Of a stretch of 64,000 bases of DNA, positions 15,682 to 25,531 are shown one piece after another. The translations under genes and the position numbers were made by a program. Under the pieces are notes generated by a model. The model did no database searches. It saw only the letters and a list, made by a program, of their open reading frames with translations, and was not told the DNA's origin. The stretch is from Planctomycetota bacterium (GTDB lineage Bacteria > Planctomycetota > Planctomycetia > Pirellulales > Pirellulaceae), in the NCBI GenBank assembly GCA_026692905.1, contig JAPLNL010000098.1, positions 19,236 to 83,235 of the forward strand, in the 5' to 3' direction. Each line of letters starts with the position of its first letter. The stretch's first letter is position 1.

Positions 15682-18102
15682 TCACTTGGCGTCTCGGACA
15701 AACTGGTTCATCCACTGAATCATTTCGTACTGCGTATGCAATACCGATTGGCGGGCTCGATAACCGTGACTCTCGTGCGGCAACATCACTAAACGAGTCG
15801 TTCCGCCGTTTCCTTTGACCGCTTGATACATGCGCTGCGATTGGATCGGAAACGTGCCTGGGTTGTTGTCGTTTTCCCCGTGCACAAACAAAATCGGTGT
15901 CTTGATTTTGTCAGCATGCATAAACGGAGAAACGTTGGCATAAACATCCTTGGCATCCCAAAGCGGCCTGCGTTCCGATTGGAAGCCGAACGGTGTTAGC
16001 GTTCGATTGTATGCCCCACTTCTCGCAATCCCACCTCGGAATAATTTGCTATGGGCCAAGAGATTGGCTGTCATGAACGCACCATAGCTGTGTCCGCCAA
16101 CTCCGACTCGATTTCCGTCCGCTACCCCCATTTCAACGGCCTTATCGATGGCTGCTCTTGCCGCTCCAACAACTTGTTCAATAAACGTATCGTTCATAGT
16201 TTCCGGATCGCCGATGACTGGCATCGTGGCGTCGTCCATGATGGCGTAGCCTTGCGTCAATAAGGTCAAATGACTCAGCCCAGCAATGCGAGTGAACTCA
16301 GATGGATTCGCGGAAACTTGTCCCGCAGTGCTGGCATCGTTGAACTCCAATGGATAAGCCCAAACGAGCAGCGGCAGACGCGTTCCCTCCACGTAGTTCG
16401 CAGGCAGATAGAGCGTCGCCGACAAAGGAACGCCGTCACTGCGTGTGTATTTGACGATCTGCTTCTTTATCCCGCGAATCTGTGGCGTCGGATCCTTGAA
16501 ATCGGTCAATGCGACATCGGAACGAGTTGCTAAATCACGCAGATAAAAGTTGGCTGGACTCGTTGGCGATTCGCGACGCGTGATGAACTTTGGCTTCTCC
16601 GTCGCATCGGTCGAAAGCACCATAGCGACGCTCTCTAAAGTTCCGGATTCGCAACGCCACAGACGCTGGCTTTCAAGCGTTTCCAAGTTCTTGCGATCGA
16701 GGAACGGCAAGTTCCCTTCTGGGCTGGCTCCCTGGCCGACCAACCAAACCCAAGGGCCTGTTTGTTGTGCCACTGGAAAGCCCGCTTTGTCGGCCTTGAA
16801 AAGCATGCGTCCGGGATCGCCGTATCGATCGCGCATGCTCCTATCGACGATGACCTTGGGCTCTTGATTCGGTTGGTCTGTATCGTGGAGCAACGAACGA
16901 ACCCAACGCCGATCTCGATCGACTTCGGTTGTCATCAGCCACGATGCTTTTGCAAAAGAAGAGATGCCGGCATAGCGATGTTCCAATCGAATCAGGTCGC
17001 GTGGTTCGTCGCTGAACGGAGCGGCCAACGTTTTGATCTGCTCGCGGAAAGGGACTTTTTTGCGTGGGTCGCCATCATCCAAGGCTTCTGTCCAAACCAA
17101 GGTCGCGGGATAACCTACTCTCCAATTCACCGAACGACGCCCCAGCCGGACCCCTTCAATAGGAATATTCTCTTCCAATGGGACATCGACAACTTGGTAG
17201 AGCATTTTGCCATCGAGGTTCCAAACTTGAATGGTATGTGGAAAGGAACCGGCGGTTAGTAGATACGAGAACGGTCGGTGCAGAGTCGCAACCAAAAGGT
17301 GCTGGCCATCAGGAGCAATGCTTGCAATATCGATCAATCCAGGTTTGCCAATTTCCTTTACGGGGACGTTTGCTTCTAGGATGGCTAGCTGCGAGGTACC
17401 GAAGTACTCAAAAAGCTGCTCGTCGTAAGCGTTCGAAAGAAGATCTTGGTACGTTCGAATAGGAGAAACATTGCCGAACGATTCTTGAATGTTTGGGCCA
17501 GCGGGAGCTTTGGGGGCCGCTGGTTCAGGACCTCGATTCGCAGGGACCAAATTGCACAAGACACGTTTCCCATCCGGCATCCACTCCACTGCACCCAAAA
17601 CCGTGGAAAGGCGATCGGTGAGCAGCACTGGTTTGTCTGGTTTGTCAACGGATACGAACCAAAGTTGAGTTCCCGCCTCAGTAACATTGGTAAAGACAAA
17701 CGCTTGAGAGTTGTGCGACCAACTTATCGAGGCGATGCGTGCTGGTTCAGGAACTGGCACACGCGTCAGAGCCGCCGATTCTCGCTTTCGAATCGACAAA
17801 CCTCGAAAAAAATCAGTTTGAAAACCGCCGTTTGCGATTGGGTCGATACGAATTCCCGCGAGCCCAACAACACGTCTCGCCAAATCAGCAATATCGGGCA
17901 TCGCGTTGCGATCAACATACACCATCCATTTAGAGTCAGGGCTAACAGACACGGAGGGCTCGGGCTTGGCGTCGACAATATCGACAACTTCCTGCGGCGG
18001 TAGTTGATAGGTTGTTTGACCATACGCAGCGGTTGACATGATCGAGATTTCTAAAAGGAGACAAGTGGTCGCAAATAAAAAGGAAGTAACAGAGCATCGC
18101 AT
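15682..18102 (-). CDS. Secreted S9 (prolyl oligopeptidase-type) peptidase
   Basis: A protein of 806 residues. The signal peptide includes VTSFLFATTCLLLEISIMST and AAYG. A long beta-propeller region (for example PSVSVSPDSKWMVYVDRN, FTNVTEAGTQLWFVSVDKPD) precedes the alpha/beta-hydrolase domain. The nucleophile is in GVGGHSYGAFMTANLLAHS near residue 672, the acid is in HGENDNNPGTFP near 744, and the histidine is in PHESHGYRAR near 779, so the triad is complete. The order and spacing fit the S9 family, in particular the glutamyl endopeptidase-like branch. It is expected to cleave peptides outside the cytoplasm. It is a single gene, read away from the ABM gene, with a strong hairpin after its stop. 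Confidence 0.93.
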   Translation of the reverse strand: MRCSVTSFLFATTCLLLEISIMSTAAYGQTTYQLPPQEVVDIVDAKPEPSVSVSPDSKWMVYVDRNAMPDIADLARRVVGLAGIRIDPIANGGFQTDFFRGLSIRKRESAALTRVPVPEPARIASISWSHNSQAFVFTNVTEAGTQLWFVSVDKPDKPVLLTDRLSTVLGAVEWMPDGKRVLCNLVPANRGPEPAAPKAPAGPNIQESFGNVSPIRTYQDLLSNAYDEQLFEYFGTSQLAILEANVPVKEIGKPGLIDIASIAPDGQHLLVATLHRPFSYLLTAGSFPHTIQVWNLDGKMLYQVVDVPLEENIPIEGVRLGRRSVNWRVGYPATLVWTEALDDGDPRKKVPFREQIKTLAAPFSDEPRDLIRLEHRYAGISSFAKASWLMTTEVDRDRRWVRSLLHDTDQPNQEPKVIVDRSMRDRYGDPGRMLFKADKAGFPVAQQTGPWVWLVGQGASPEGNLPFLDRKNLETLESQRLWRCESGTLESVAMVLSTDATEKPKFITRRESPTSPANFYLRDLATRSDVALTDFKDPTPQIRGIKKQIVKYTRSDGVPLSATLYLPANYVEGTRLPLLVWAYPLEFNDASTAGQVSANPSEFTRIAGLSHLTLLTQGYAIMDDATMPVIGDPETMNDTFIEQVVGAARAAIDKAVEMGVADGNRVGVGGHSYGAFMTANLLAHSKLFRGGIARSGAYNRTLTPFGFQSERRPLWDAKDVYANVSPFMHADKIKTPILFVHGENDNNPGTFPIQSQRMYQAVKGNGGTTRLVMLPHESHGYRARQSVLHTQYEMIQWMNQFVRDAK

Positions 18103-18230
18103 GGTATTGATTCTCAGGAGTGATTCAAAGTCGTAGTCGTAGTCAAATCAAATGGCAACCCGAAGCGTAAGCGAGAGACAGCAGGCGTTGAACAACGTCT
18201 AACTGCGTTTGACCGTACTCAGTTTCTTTG

Positions 18231-18259
18231 GCAGTACGCCTACGGCTGACCGTTAAACG
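18231..18259 (-). repeat. Dispersed repeat, GTTTAAC...GGCGTACTG family, second copy
   Basis: Reverse complement of CAGTACGCCTACGGCTGACC plus GTTAAAC. It pairs with the copies at 605-633 and 45583-45611. Confidence 0.6.
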
Positions 18260-18276
18260 AAATAAGTCGTAATATC

Positions 18277-18567
18277 TCACGCGATCCGTTTGAGGACCTG
18301 CACCCACGCTGGTTGTGCGAGCAGTTCCGGAAACTGAGAGCGCCCGGCCGCAATGTGTTCGGATTGTCCGTGTTTATTCAGCGCGTCGCGGCTCTCCCAC
18401 TCCTCGATGAACGTGAACTTGGTCGGATCATCCAAATCCACATGAAGATCGTATCGCAAGCATCCCTCTTCTTGTCGAGTTGGTGCAACAAAACTGGTTA
18501 GCACAGACCGCAAAGCCTCTTCGCAACCTGGTTTGGATTGCAAATGGGCGACAACATCGACCTTCAT
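18277..18567 (-). CDS. Antibiotic biosynthesis monooxygenase (ABM) fold protein
   Basis: A 96-residue protein from the ATG at 18567. An upstream in-frame start at 18603 would add 12 residues with no family match. MKVDVVAHLQSKPGCEEALR, CLRYDLHVDLDDPTKFTFIE and EWESRDALNKHGQSEHI are the hallmarks of the dimeric alpha-beta-barrel ABM family (PF03992), close to YgiN-type quinol monooxygenases. The family acts on small aromatic or quinone-like substrates without a cofactor, and the real substrate here is unknown. The gene stands alone between two secreted hydrolase genes. Confidence 0.88.
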   Translation of the reverse strand: MKVDVVAHLQSKPGCEEALRSVLTSFVAPTRQEEGCLRYDLHVDLDDPTKFTFIEEWESRDALNKHGQSEHIAAGRSQFPELLAQPAWVQVLKRIA

Positions 18568-18684
18568 ATTCTTCTCCGAAATAGCCACTCTTCCAATCAT
18601 CACATCAAACGCGAGAACTCGAAAACAAGCCCCGCCTCATGGGAAGTATATTGTAGCAGTTTCATTGGACCTCAAGTGTGGCTC

Positions 18685-20046
18685 CTATTTCTTCGCTTGA
18701 TCGATTTGTAGTCGGCAGTCTGCTATCCATTCCCTTTCCAACTCAGGAGCACTCTTGCCAAACGTTTTTATCCAAAAATTGGAATCGTAACGCCCATTGC
18801 GTGCTGTGGTGTTTAGCTTGGCGATGAAGTCTCGATCATAGGTGCGTGTCAGAAAATCGAAGAAGTTCCCTGTTATGCGATAGCTGGCATCATGAGTCGC
18901 AGTCGCAAGAGCACGCTCTGGTATCTCGGCTCCTTTGATTTCCGGTTCATAGAGAAACCAACGAATGTAGTCCGGAATCCCCTCGACGATCCAACCCGGC
19001 GTGGTCGTGCGAGCGTTACGGCGATTCTGTGTGTAGCTTTGGACCACATGAGCCATTTCGTGAACGACCGCTCCGCGAGCCTCCCGTTTTAATTCCCGAC
19101 GAAACCACTGCGTGTTGAGCGTGATGACATTGGCGTTTGCATAAGCTGGATTACCTCCCATTCGACTCTCATCCTGAAATCGCAATTCGACGCGACTCGG
19201 AGCCACAAATCCATCGCTTGGCAGCATCGCCACAATTTTGGGATACCACGTCTGAACAACAGGCCGCAGCTCACGGTCGCACCAATCACGCAGATCCGCC
19301 GCGTCCGTGGTGTCGATCGCAAATCGATACTTACCATCCGAAGTTTCAAATGCTAACTTGTTCGACTTCGGTAACTCAATGGGTGCTGCGCTTTGACCGT
19401 CTGCGTCATAGATATCGATCTCGCTGAAAAACGTATTGCCGAAAGCGTCATTGGTTTCCGTCGGAGACACATCGAGCAACAAATAACGAAAGCGTCCCAA
19501 CGGCTTGTCAGCACCGGTGACACTAACACCATGTTGCCCACCGACGCTTGATTCCACTCGAGTGTCGACGCTAGCAATCAAACTCCAACCACTTTTAGCG
19601 AACTCCGTTACAGAAGTGATGCTGTGCGACAGGCCCTCTTCATCGCCGACCGCGCCATAGAGTCGATAAACCTGAGCCGCGCGCGTGGTTGCATGCCAGG
19701 AGTAGCTCGCAAACTGCTTAACCGAGATCGCTCGACCAAGATCAATCTCTAGGCAACCGCCATCGGTTCCAGCCGCGAAGAAAAAGTTTTCTCCAGGTTG
19801 GTCTTCGTTGGCAGGCATCTTATCGTTGTGAAGAGCCTGCAAGCCTACGGAGTTAGGATCGATTTTCCCACGGAGAATTTTGTATTCCGCTTTGGTTGCC
19901 GTGTCCTCTTTGGCCGGCGGTGGGACTCTTTTGAACTGGTAGTCAGATGGCACCGATTCCATAACGACTTGAGTTTGCCCAAGTAAAACGCTAGGCCAAA
20001 GACAAGCAAAAACGATTAGGGCAGTAAACCGGGATGATTTTTGCAT
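18685..20046 (-). CDS. Secreted BSP-type metalloprotease with discoidin-like domain
   Basis: A protein of 453 residues. The signal peptide is FTALIVFACLWPSVLLGQTQ. Residues about 80-215 form a discoidin/F5-8C-like beta-domain (CLEIDLGRAISVKQFASYSW, GRFRYLLLDVSPTETNDAF) that probably binds carbohydrate or surface. The second half matches the basic secretory protein family (PF04450), with AVVHEMAHVVQSYTQNRRNA near residue 329 providing the HExxH zinc site and GWIVEGIPDYIRWFLYEPE following it. Plant members of this family are thought to be defence-related proteases. Bacterial members are secreted and poorly studied. It stands as a single gene. Confidence 0.88.
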   Translation of the reverse strand: MQKSSRFTALIVFACLWPSVLLGQTQVVMESVPSDYQFKRVPPPAKEDTATKAEYKILRGKIDPNSVGLQALHNDKMPANEDQPGENFFFAAGTDGGCLEIDLGRAISVKQFASYSWHATTRAAQVYRLYGAVGDEEGLSHSITSVTEFAKSGWSLIASVDTRVESSVGGQHGVSVTGADKPLGRFRYLLLDVSPTETNDAFGNTFFSEIDIYDADGQSAAPIELPKSNKLAFETSDGKYRFAIDTTDAADLRDWCDRELRPVVQTWYPKIVAMLPSDGFVAPSRVELRFQDESRMGGNPAYANANVITLNTQWFRRELKREARGAVVHEMAHVVQSYTQNRRNARTTTPGWIVEGIPDYIRWFLYEPEIKGAEIPERALATATHDASYRITGNFFDFLTRTYDRDFIAKLNTTARNGRYDSNFWIKTFGKSAPELEREWIADCRLQIDQAKK

Positions 20047-20374
20047 GGAAGTGATTGGTGAGCGATTAGGAATCTACCAACAAACTAGTATAGCGGCAGA
20101 ACCGCAGGTCGTATTGTCCGGCTCGGGCTTGTCCGACCGGACACCGCTTTGGTGTTCTAACGGGCCGCGTGATGACAATGACACCTCCGGATTCGTCGCA
20201 CCACTCTTGGCGGTGCGACGATAGTAGGCCAGGTAAAAAGAGCCTGCAGCCCACGAAAGCACTAACGAGTACGCGGCTATCCTTCTAGCCTCGGAACCTC
20301 GGGCAGCCAACTGTTCACAGCCCTGCTGCTTCACCCAAGAGCCAACAGAGCGTTATCAGAGCCCAACTCCGGCC
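20047..20374. other. Gap between BSP protease and GT-C gene
   Basis: An 86-residue minus-strand frame (20074-20334) has one hydrophobic stretch but no recognisable family. The DNA contains short palindromes such as GTCGCACC...GGTGCGAC near 20197-20221. I do not support a gene here. Confidence 0.45.
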
Positions 20375-22102
20375 TTATTTTGTCGACATGTTTTTGAAAA
20401 CGCGCACTTTCTCTTCTGGCACGATTTCGATAACGCCAGATATCGGAACCCATACAGGGGATTCCAATAATTGTTTTCGAATCTCTCCAGCATACTTGTC
20501 GCATACTACGTGTGGCAATCGGGTCGTTAGAAAATCGACCGTCTCGGGTTCAGGCAGAATCAGATAGTCCACCGTCGACTCTACGGAAACGGCCAAGGAC
20601 CGAATTTTGGCCTCCATCGTATCACCAGCAACGGTATCCCATTCAGCTGGCGCGTACCGACTCATTGAAGCGTCTGTCACGAAATCACCGAGCTTCAAAT
20701 CACTCCCGTCAAAGTTCATGTCAAACGTCATGATGTTACGCAGGCTCAACACCGTCATTTCAGCGCAATAGGAAACTCCATATCGCACTTGTTTCATATT
20801 GCTGACTTTCGCATCCGCAACCATCGCTTGGATCACCAGCTTGTGTCCATTCATGGGACTTGTTACCCCGGGTGCGTGAAAGGCAAGCCCACTATGCGCT
20901 TGAACCAACACGAAAAAGCCAAGCAAGACGAAAAGAACCAACTCAATTTTCCTTGAAGAGCGCATCGCAAGCAATCTTCCGAGGTAAAGGATAGCGACAA
21001 GGACAATCCCCAAGGAAGAAGGCATCGAGACAAATCGATTCGGCCCAGCACCTTTGAATACGAGCATCGCGGCAGGCGAAACAGCAAACCAAACCAAGCA
21101 AATTTGTCTGGAAAGGGTTAGCGGAAAGAACTCATTTTTCGAATTCAAATCGACGAGTTCTTTCGGGCGAACCCATTGTCGCATCCCGATACTAAACACC
21201 ATCAATAATCCCAGGACGAGAAAGAGCTTATTACCGACATGGTCAGCCATAAACTCGACATGCATCATTGCTTGACTGAGCGGAAGCTTCGCTTGCGCAT
21301 CAATATTCCAAACAACGTAGTAGAAATAGAGGTACTTGTAGTTTACGATCAAAAACCATCCCCCGACTAGCATCGCGATCAAGGCACTCAAAACCAGTCG
21401 ACCGCCGAAGCGAACTCGTTGCGATGAATTCATCAGATCGAGCAAAACGCATGGCCCAAGCGCAATGCCTAAGTAGACCGGCGCAGTGGCACGAAACAAA
21501 ATCGCAATTCCAGCCACGACGCCCAAAACAAGAAAGTGACTTATGCGATGGGTGGCTGATGCGATCAAGTACCAGACGCATGTGACTCCAAACATCAACA
21601 TCAAACTTAAGTCCATCCGAAAATCAGACAGCCCACCAATCACTTGGTAATAGCATTTCAGCGAAAGCATAGGGAGAACCAGGCAGGCGGATAATAGGAC
21701 GGACGCGTGCAATACCCGTCTCAACAAAAAATAGAGTGAAACACTCAGCAGCACCAACTCGGCGATCTGAATCCAAATACCGATATCGCGCTGTGGCTTT
21801 GCAAAGGGACCGATCAAAGCGGAAACGATCGTCGGAATGTATACCGTCGATTCCTTCATGCCATCTCGCAACGCAGGAAAAAGGCCCAAGTTCTTCGATT
21901 CGGCCATCGTTTCAGCCATGGCCTGATTGTACGCCAAGGAATCGTAAAACGGTGCTTTGTGCGTGTAAAGAGTGTGATTCAATGAGCATGCATACAAGCC
22001 CAGGACCATGCACGCCATTGCGATCGCCGCACACGCGATCGTATCTTCTAATAGCCAAGTTTGTGATTCAGACGACTTGTCGACGGCTACTTCGCTCATC
22101 AA
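20375..22102 (-). CDS. GT-C type polytopic glycosyltransferase-like protein
   Basis: A protein of 575 residues with about ten or more membrane helices (IACAAIAMACMVLGLYACSL near residue 25, LVLLSVSLYFLLRRVLHASV, LVVAILYLGRLLA). The first periplasmic loop has the acidic motif KAPFYDSLAYNQAMAET, as in PMT/ArnT-like GT39 enzymes that use polyprenyl-phosphate sugars. The C-terminal soluble part (VDYLILPEPETVDFLTTRLP) is typical of this type. The gene overlaps the oxidoreductase gene by 4 bases and is last in a four-gene operon, so it is the likely acceptor-side transferase. The sugar and acceptor are unknown. Confidence 0.8.
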   Translation of the reverse strand: MMSEVAVDKSSESQTWLLEDTIACAAIAMACMVLGLYACSLNHTLYTHKAPFYDSLAYNQAMAETMAESKNLGLFPALRDGMKESTVYIPTIVSALIGPFAKPQRDIGIWIQIAELVLLSVSLYFLLRRVLHASVLLSACLVLPMLSLKCYYQVIGGLSDFRMDLSLMLMFGVTCVWYLIASATHRISHFLVLGVVAGIAILFRATAPVYLGIALGPCVLLDLMNSSQRVRFGGRLVLSALIAMLVGGWFLIVNYKYLYFYYVVWNIDAQAKLPLSQAMMHVEFMADHVGNKLFLVLGLLMVFSIGMRQWVRPKELVDLNSKNEFFPLTLSRQICLVWFAVSPAAMLVFKGAGPNRFVSMPSSLGIVLVAILYLGRLLAMRSSRKIELVLFVLLGFFVLVQAHSGLAFHAPGVTSPMNGHKLVIQAMVADAKVSNMKQVRYGVSYCAEMTVLSLRNIMTFDMNFDGSDLKLGDFVTDASMSRYAPAEWDTVAGDTMEAKIRSLAVSVESTVDYLILPEPETVDFLTTRLPHVVCDKYAGEIRKQLLESPVWVPISGVIEIVPEEKVRVFKNMSTK

Positions 22103-23451
22103 GCTGCGCGTCCATACTTAGCAGCGAGACTCATATGGCTAGGGACATACGACGTATCGACTCCCATTTCCGCAGTCACTTGCGATGCGACGCGTATGCT
22201 ATTGTTCACGCTTCGTTCGTCTGGGTACACGTGTGGCATGGCCGCGACGTACAAATTCGGAATCGGCGACTTAAAATCCGGGATATCGCGATGGAATCCG
22301 ATCTCGACTTTGGGCGCTGCGTACTTGGCTCGAAACACCCATGATTTCTTAGTGTGGTTTTTCACTTCGGTCTTGAACAACCGCTCCAACTGGGTCGATT
22401 GACGTTCGATGAGAGTTTCGTCGCTCATCGATGCCATCGGATGATCCCATTCGTGATACCTGGAAAGGTAGACGAGATGCTGGCCACCGTAATTGGACGA
22501 CGGCACAAGATTCGTTTGCTCAATAACACCGCCGAAATCGTAGTCTGGATCAGCAACGTTTAGCCAGTAGACAGGAGAAAGCTTTTTATCAAGCGAAAGA
22601 ACAGTGCACGTTGCAGCGATGTATTTGATCCTATCGAGCGACTTGGCGTATTGTGGTGCATCGGCTTTCAGCCAGTCGGCCAGGATCGGTGTCGGCACGG
22701 TCGCTAGTACTCGATCGGCCTTGAAAGCCCCTGCTGTGGTTTCAATGCCGACGACGGCTCCGTCTTCATCAAACAAGAATCGCTTTGTTGGAACACCGAG
22801 TTGGATTTTCACACCGAGCGACTTGATTTCACTGACAAGCCGATCAACCAGAATTTGAAGACTTCCTCTCAGGTACCCCAGTTTTTCTTGCGAGCCGTCC
22901 CTAGAACGAGCTCTTTGACGCAATCGGCCAGCCATCCATGCCAACGGTACTCGCGAGGCCGACTCACCAAACTTGATTTCGAGCATGGGACGCCAAATCG
23001 ATTCTGTGGCTGCTTTGCCGGCCCATTTATTGAACCAATGAAGCGACGAGACATCTTCGGCTTCTGCATATCCCTTTGCGTAAACCAGCATGGCGGAACT
23101 CGCCGCAAAACGAAGTCGATCCACCATCGGAATCGCAGAGAACTTGAGCAAGTCAGAAACGCCGTTGAAGTCATGGATTTCGCCGTTTCGAAGCATACCC
23201 ATGGTCGTCGGCAGAAAGCTCACTTGATCGGCTAGTCCAAGCTCTTTCAGAAGCCAATTGATCTCGGCGTCGTGCGTGAAAAAATGGTGGTAATAGTACT
23301 CGAGTCGCGCACCGTCACCAGCGTCGAATGTCGAGAGCAAACCGCCCGGTATATTCGAGGCCTCCAAGATGGTTACGTCATGGCCCGCTTTGGCTAGCAA
23401 GTATGCCGAAACCAATCCAGTTGCGCCGGCTCCAATAACAGCTACTTTCAT
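22099..23451 (-). CDS. FAD-dependent oxidoreductase of amine oxidase/UGM-like type
   Basis: A protein of 450 residues. MKVAVIGAGATGLVSAYLLA is the FAD-binding Rossmann motif, followed by VTILEASNIPGGLLSTF. Further matches are HHFFTHDAEINWLLKELGL, PVYWLNVADPDYDFGGVIEQ and the C-terminal second dinucleotide contact PNLYVAAMPHVYPDERSVNN. It resembles protoporphyrinogen oxidase/UDP-galactopyranose mutase-like flavoproteins that occur in polysaccharide clusters. The ATG at 23451 overlaps the stop of the flippase-like gene (TGA/ATG overlap), so translation is coupled. Its likely job is to modify a sugar or lipid carrier used by the neighbouring transferases, but the reaction is not shown. Confidence 0.85.
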   Translation of the reverse strand: MKVAVIGAGATGLVSAYLLAKAGHDVTILEASNIPGGLLSTFDAGDGARLEYYYHHFFTHDAEINWLLKELGLADQVSFLPTTMGMLRNGEIHDFNGVSDLLKFSAIPMVDRLRFAASSAMLVYAKGYAEAEDVSSLHWFNKWAGKAATESIWRPMLEIKFGESASRVPLAWMAGRLRQRARSRDGSQEKLGYLRGSLQILVDRLVSEIKSLGVKIQLGVPTKRFLFDEDGAVVGIETTAGAFKADRVLATVPTPILADWLKADAPQYAKSLDRIKYIAATCTVLSLDKKLSPVYWLNVADPDYDFGGVIEQTNLVPSSNYGGQHLVYLSRYHEWDHPMASMSDETLIERQSTQLERLFKTEVKNHTKKSWVFRAKYAAPKVEIGFHRDIPDFKSPIPNLYVAAMPHVYPDERSVNNSIRVASQVTAEMGVDTSYVPSHMSLAAKYGRAA

Positions 23452-24494
23452 TTCACGACCTCCACAAGATGAGTCACTTCCAGTTTGCTAGACGCCGAAG
23501 TCTTCGGTTGACGATTGGCAAGGTCTTGGAAAGAGTATCCAAACCGAGTCAGCAGAAATAGACCAGTCAAAGTCACCGGCAAATACTGACACAAGTGGAT
23601 GACTACCGAGTAGGCCGTCGCGTTCTCCGTGCTCAATCCAAAAACGCTAAACGCAGCAACCGTCCCAAGTTGAAAGATGCCGATATAACCCGGGGCTGAT
23701 GGAATCAGCACACCCAAATTGACCACAGCCAGCGTAAACAAAGCCAGCTCAATACTAGCTGGAAAATCAAAGGCAAACAGGCCAAGATAAAACATGGCTG
23801 CTTCCGTCAACCAGACGGCTAGACTCATGCATAAGATACGAGCAAAACGCCAGTCAAATCGCACGAACTCCAGCGATTCTAGGATAGACTCCACAACCGA
23901 CATCACTTTCTCCGACAGAGCGTTTGGCAATCGCCCTGCTCCCACCTTAACGATCCGACGAAATGCCTGCGGCCAAACTCGCATTAACAGAATCGTGGAA
24001 GCGACGCAAATAAAAAGGAGTGTGGCTAGTGTGGCTGCTTCTGAAATGCGAGAAGCGGATGCTTGTTGTCCTGGTGCAAACGACAATGAAAAGGACAGAC
24101 ATACCAACAAGGTCAAGCCGTCCATGACCCGTTCGGCGCCAATGGAGGAGAGCAAAGTCATATTCTTGACAGAACTGATTCGGCCCATGAGAAAGGCGCG
24201 AACCAATTCTCCCAGCCGAAAAGGCAAAAGGTTGTTCGCCATGTAACCTATCAGCACGACTCCTGTCGTGGTCGAAACGGGAATCTTCTTGACCGGTTGC
24301 AACATCCACATCCAGCGAACACCTCGCAGGATGTGTCCAAGCATATAAACCGCAATCAATAGCGGAATATATCCGAGGTGAAACCGATTCGCAGAGTCGC
24401 GAAGCAATCCCCAATCTACTTTTGCGGCCACATAAGCGATGGCTAACGCACTCATGCCGATGGCAATTGCCATCGAAAAGCTTCTTCGATCCAT
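23448..24494 (-). CDS. Lysylphosphatidylglycerol synthase-TM family (flippase-like) protein
   Basis: A protein of 348 residues and about eight membrane segments. It matches the UPF0104/LPG synthase transmembrane family, with LIAVYMLGHILRGVRWMWML near residue 50, GYMANNLLPFRLGELVRAFL near 85 and SSIGAERVMDGLTLLV near 118. These three patches are the usual conserved family sites. Members lacking the synthase domain, as here, are often found with polyprenyl-phosphate glycosyltransferases and are thought to move or scaffold lipid-linked sugars. It lies 11 bases after the GT2 gene and overlaps the oxidoreductase gene. Confidence 0.87.
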   Translation of the reverse strand: MDRRSFSMAIAIGMSALAIAYVAAKVDWGLLRDSANRFHLGYIPLLIAVYMLGHILRGVRWMWMLQPVKKIPVSTTTGVVLIGYMANNLLPFRLGELVRAFLMGRISSVKNMTLLSSIGAERVMDGLTLLVCLSFSLSFAPGQQASASRISEAATLATLLFICVASTILLMRVWPQAFRRIVKVGAGRLPNALSEKVMSVVESILESLEFVRFDWRFARILCMSLAVWLTEAAMFYLGLFAFDFPASIELALFTLAVVNLGVLIPSAPGYIGIFQLGTVAAFSVFGLSTENATAYSVVIHLCQYLPVTLTGLFLLTRFGYSFQDLANRQPKTSASSKLEVTHLVEVVK

Positions 24495-24505
24495 GTCATC
24501 AATCC

Positions 24506-25531
24506 TTACGAAGCCCTGCGTATCGAATGGGAATTGACCGAAAGCGGCTGCAGATGATTCGATCCATCTTTGCCCATCGCCGCGGGATAGATACCAACAG
24601 TGTCGCTCTCAATCCAAAGCGGTCGGCCCTTGACTTCCTCATAAATCCGTCCGATGTACTCACCGATGATGCCAACGCACACTAACTGTACCCCGCCTAA
24701 AAACAAGACGGAAATGACAATCGTTGCGAAACCAGGAGCTGGGGCAAGACCGATCGAAGCGAACCAATCTCCCATCCATCTTTGCAACAGAGTAAAGGCC
24801 GCACCAAGAAATGCGATGGTCGATACAGCCAGACCCAAATAAGTGGCAAGCCTAAGTGGGATCGTAGAAAACGAAAGCACGCCATCCGACGCCAATTGCA
24901 ACAGTTTCTTAAATGTGTATTGCGGTACACCAGCGGCTCTCGCATGTCTTTCGTATTCAATTCCAATTTGTCGAAACCCTGCCCAAGCTCGCATCCCTCG
25001 GATGAATCGATTCTGTTCCGGCATTTGTCGGAGTACAGAAACAACCTTTTGGTCCATAAGGCAAAAGTCACCTGAATCGAGAGGAATCGTTGTTTGGGAT
25101 AAAAGAGCAAGGCCTCGGTAAAAAAGGTAGTAGCACATTCGCTTGTACCAAACCTCCTTGCGCTTCCGCCTTACCGCGTAAACAACTTCAAAGCCCTCTC
25201 GCCATTTGTCAATGAATCGATAAAGCTCTTCCGGTGGGTCCTGAAGGTCGGCATCGATTACAAATACAGCGTCTCCTTTTGCATGTGCGAGGCCTGCAGA
25301 GACGGCTTTCTGATGTCCAAAATTGCGAGCAAATCGAACCAATTTCCAACGACTATCGCCCTGCGCAATCTCTTTCAGTCGCGCCCAAGTTGAATCGCGC
25401 GAGCCATCATCCACGCAAATAGCTTCCCAAGGCTCATTCCATTGATCGGCGGCAGCGACCAATCTCGACGCAAGTTGCGACAGAACGGCTTCCTCGTTGA
25501 AGCATGGGATCACTATCGAAATCATTCCCAA
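24506..25531 (-). CDS. Polyprenyl-phosphate glycosyltransferase, GT2 family
   Basis: A protein of 341 residues. The GT2 domain starts MGMISIVIPCFNEEAVLSQL, has the nucleotide-sugar acid pair ICVDDGSRDSTW and the DxD-type VFVIDADLQDPPEEL, and ends with the RFIRGMRAWAGFRQIGI region. Two C-terminal helices (LATYLGLAVSTIAFLGAAFT and VLFLGGVQLVCVGIIGEYIG) identify the DPM-synthase/ArnC/GtrB-like class that charges undecaprenyl or dolichyl phosphate with a sugar. It is first in the operon, which supports a pathway of lipid-linked sugar made here, moved, and used by the GT-C enzyme downstream. Confidence 0.9.
   Translation of the reverse strand: MGMISIVIPCFNEEAVLSQLASRLVAAADQWNEPWEAICVDDGSRDSTWARLKEIAQGDSRWKLVRFARNFGHQKAVSAGLAHAKGDAVFVIDADLQDPPEELYRFIDKWREGFEVVYAVRRKRKEVWYKRMCYYLFYRGLALLSQTTIPLDSGDFCLMDQKVVSVLRQMPEQNRFIRGMRAWAGFRQIGIEYERHARAAGVPQYTFKKLLQLASDGVLSFSTIPLRLATYLGLAVSTIAFLGAAFTLLQRWMGDWFASIGLAPAPGFATIVISVLFLGGVQLVCVGIIGEYIGRIYEEVKGRPLWIESDTVGIYPAAMGKDGSNHLQPLSVNSHSIRRAS

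Noticed and set aside
20074..20334. Minus-strand 86-residue protein with one hydrophobic stretch
   Set aside because: Atypical composition, palindromes inside it and no recognisable family. It could be a remnant but is not supported.
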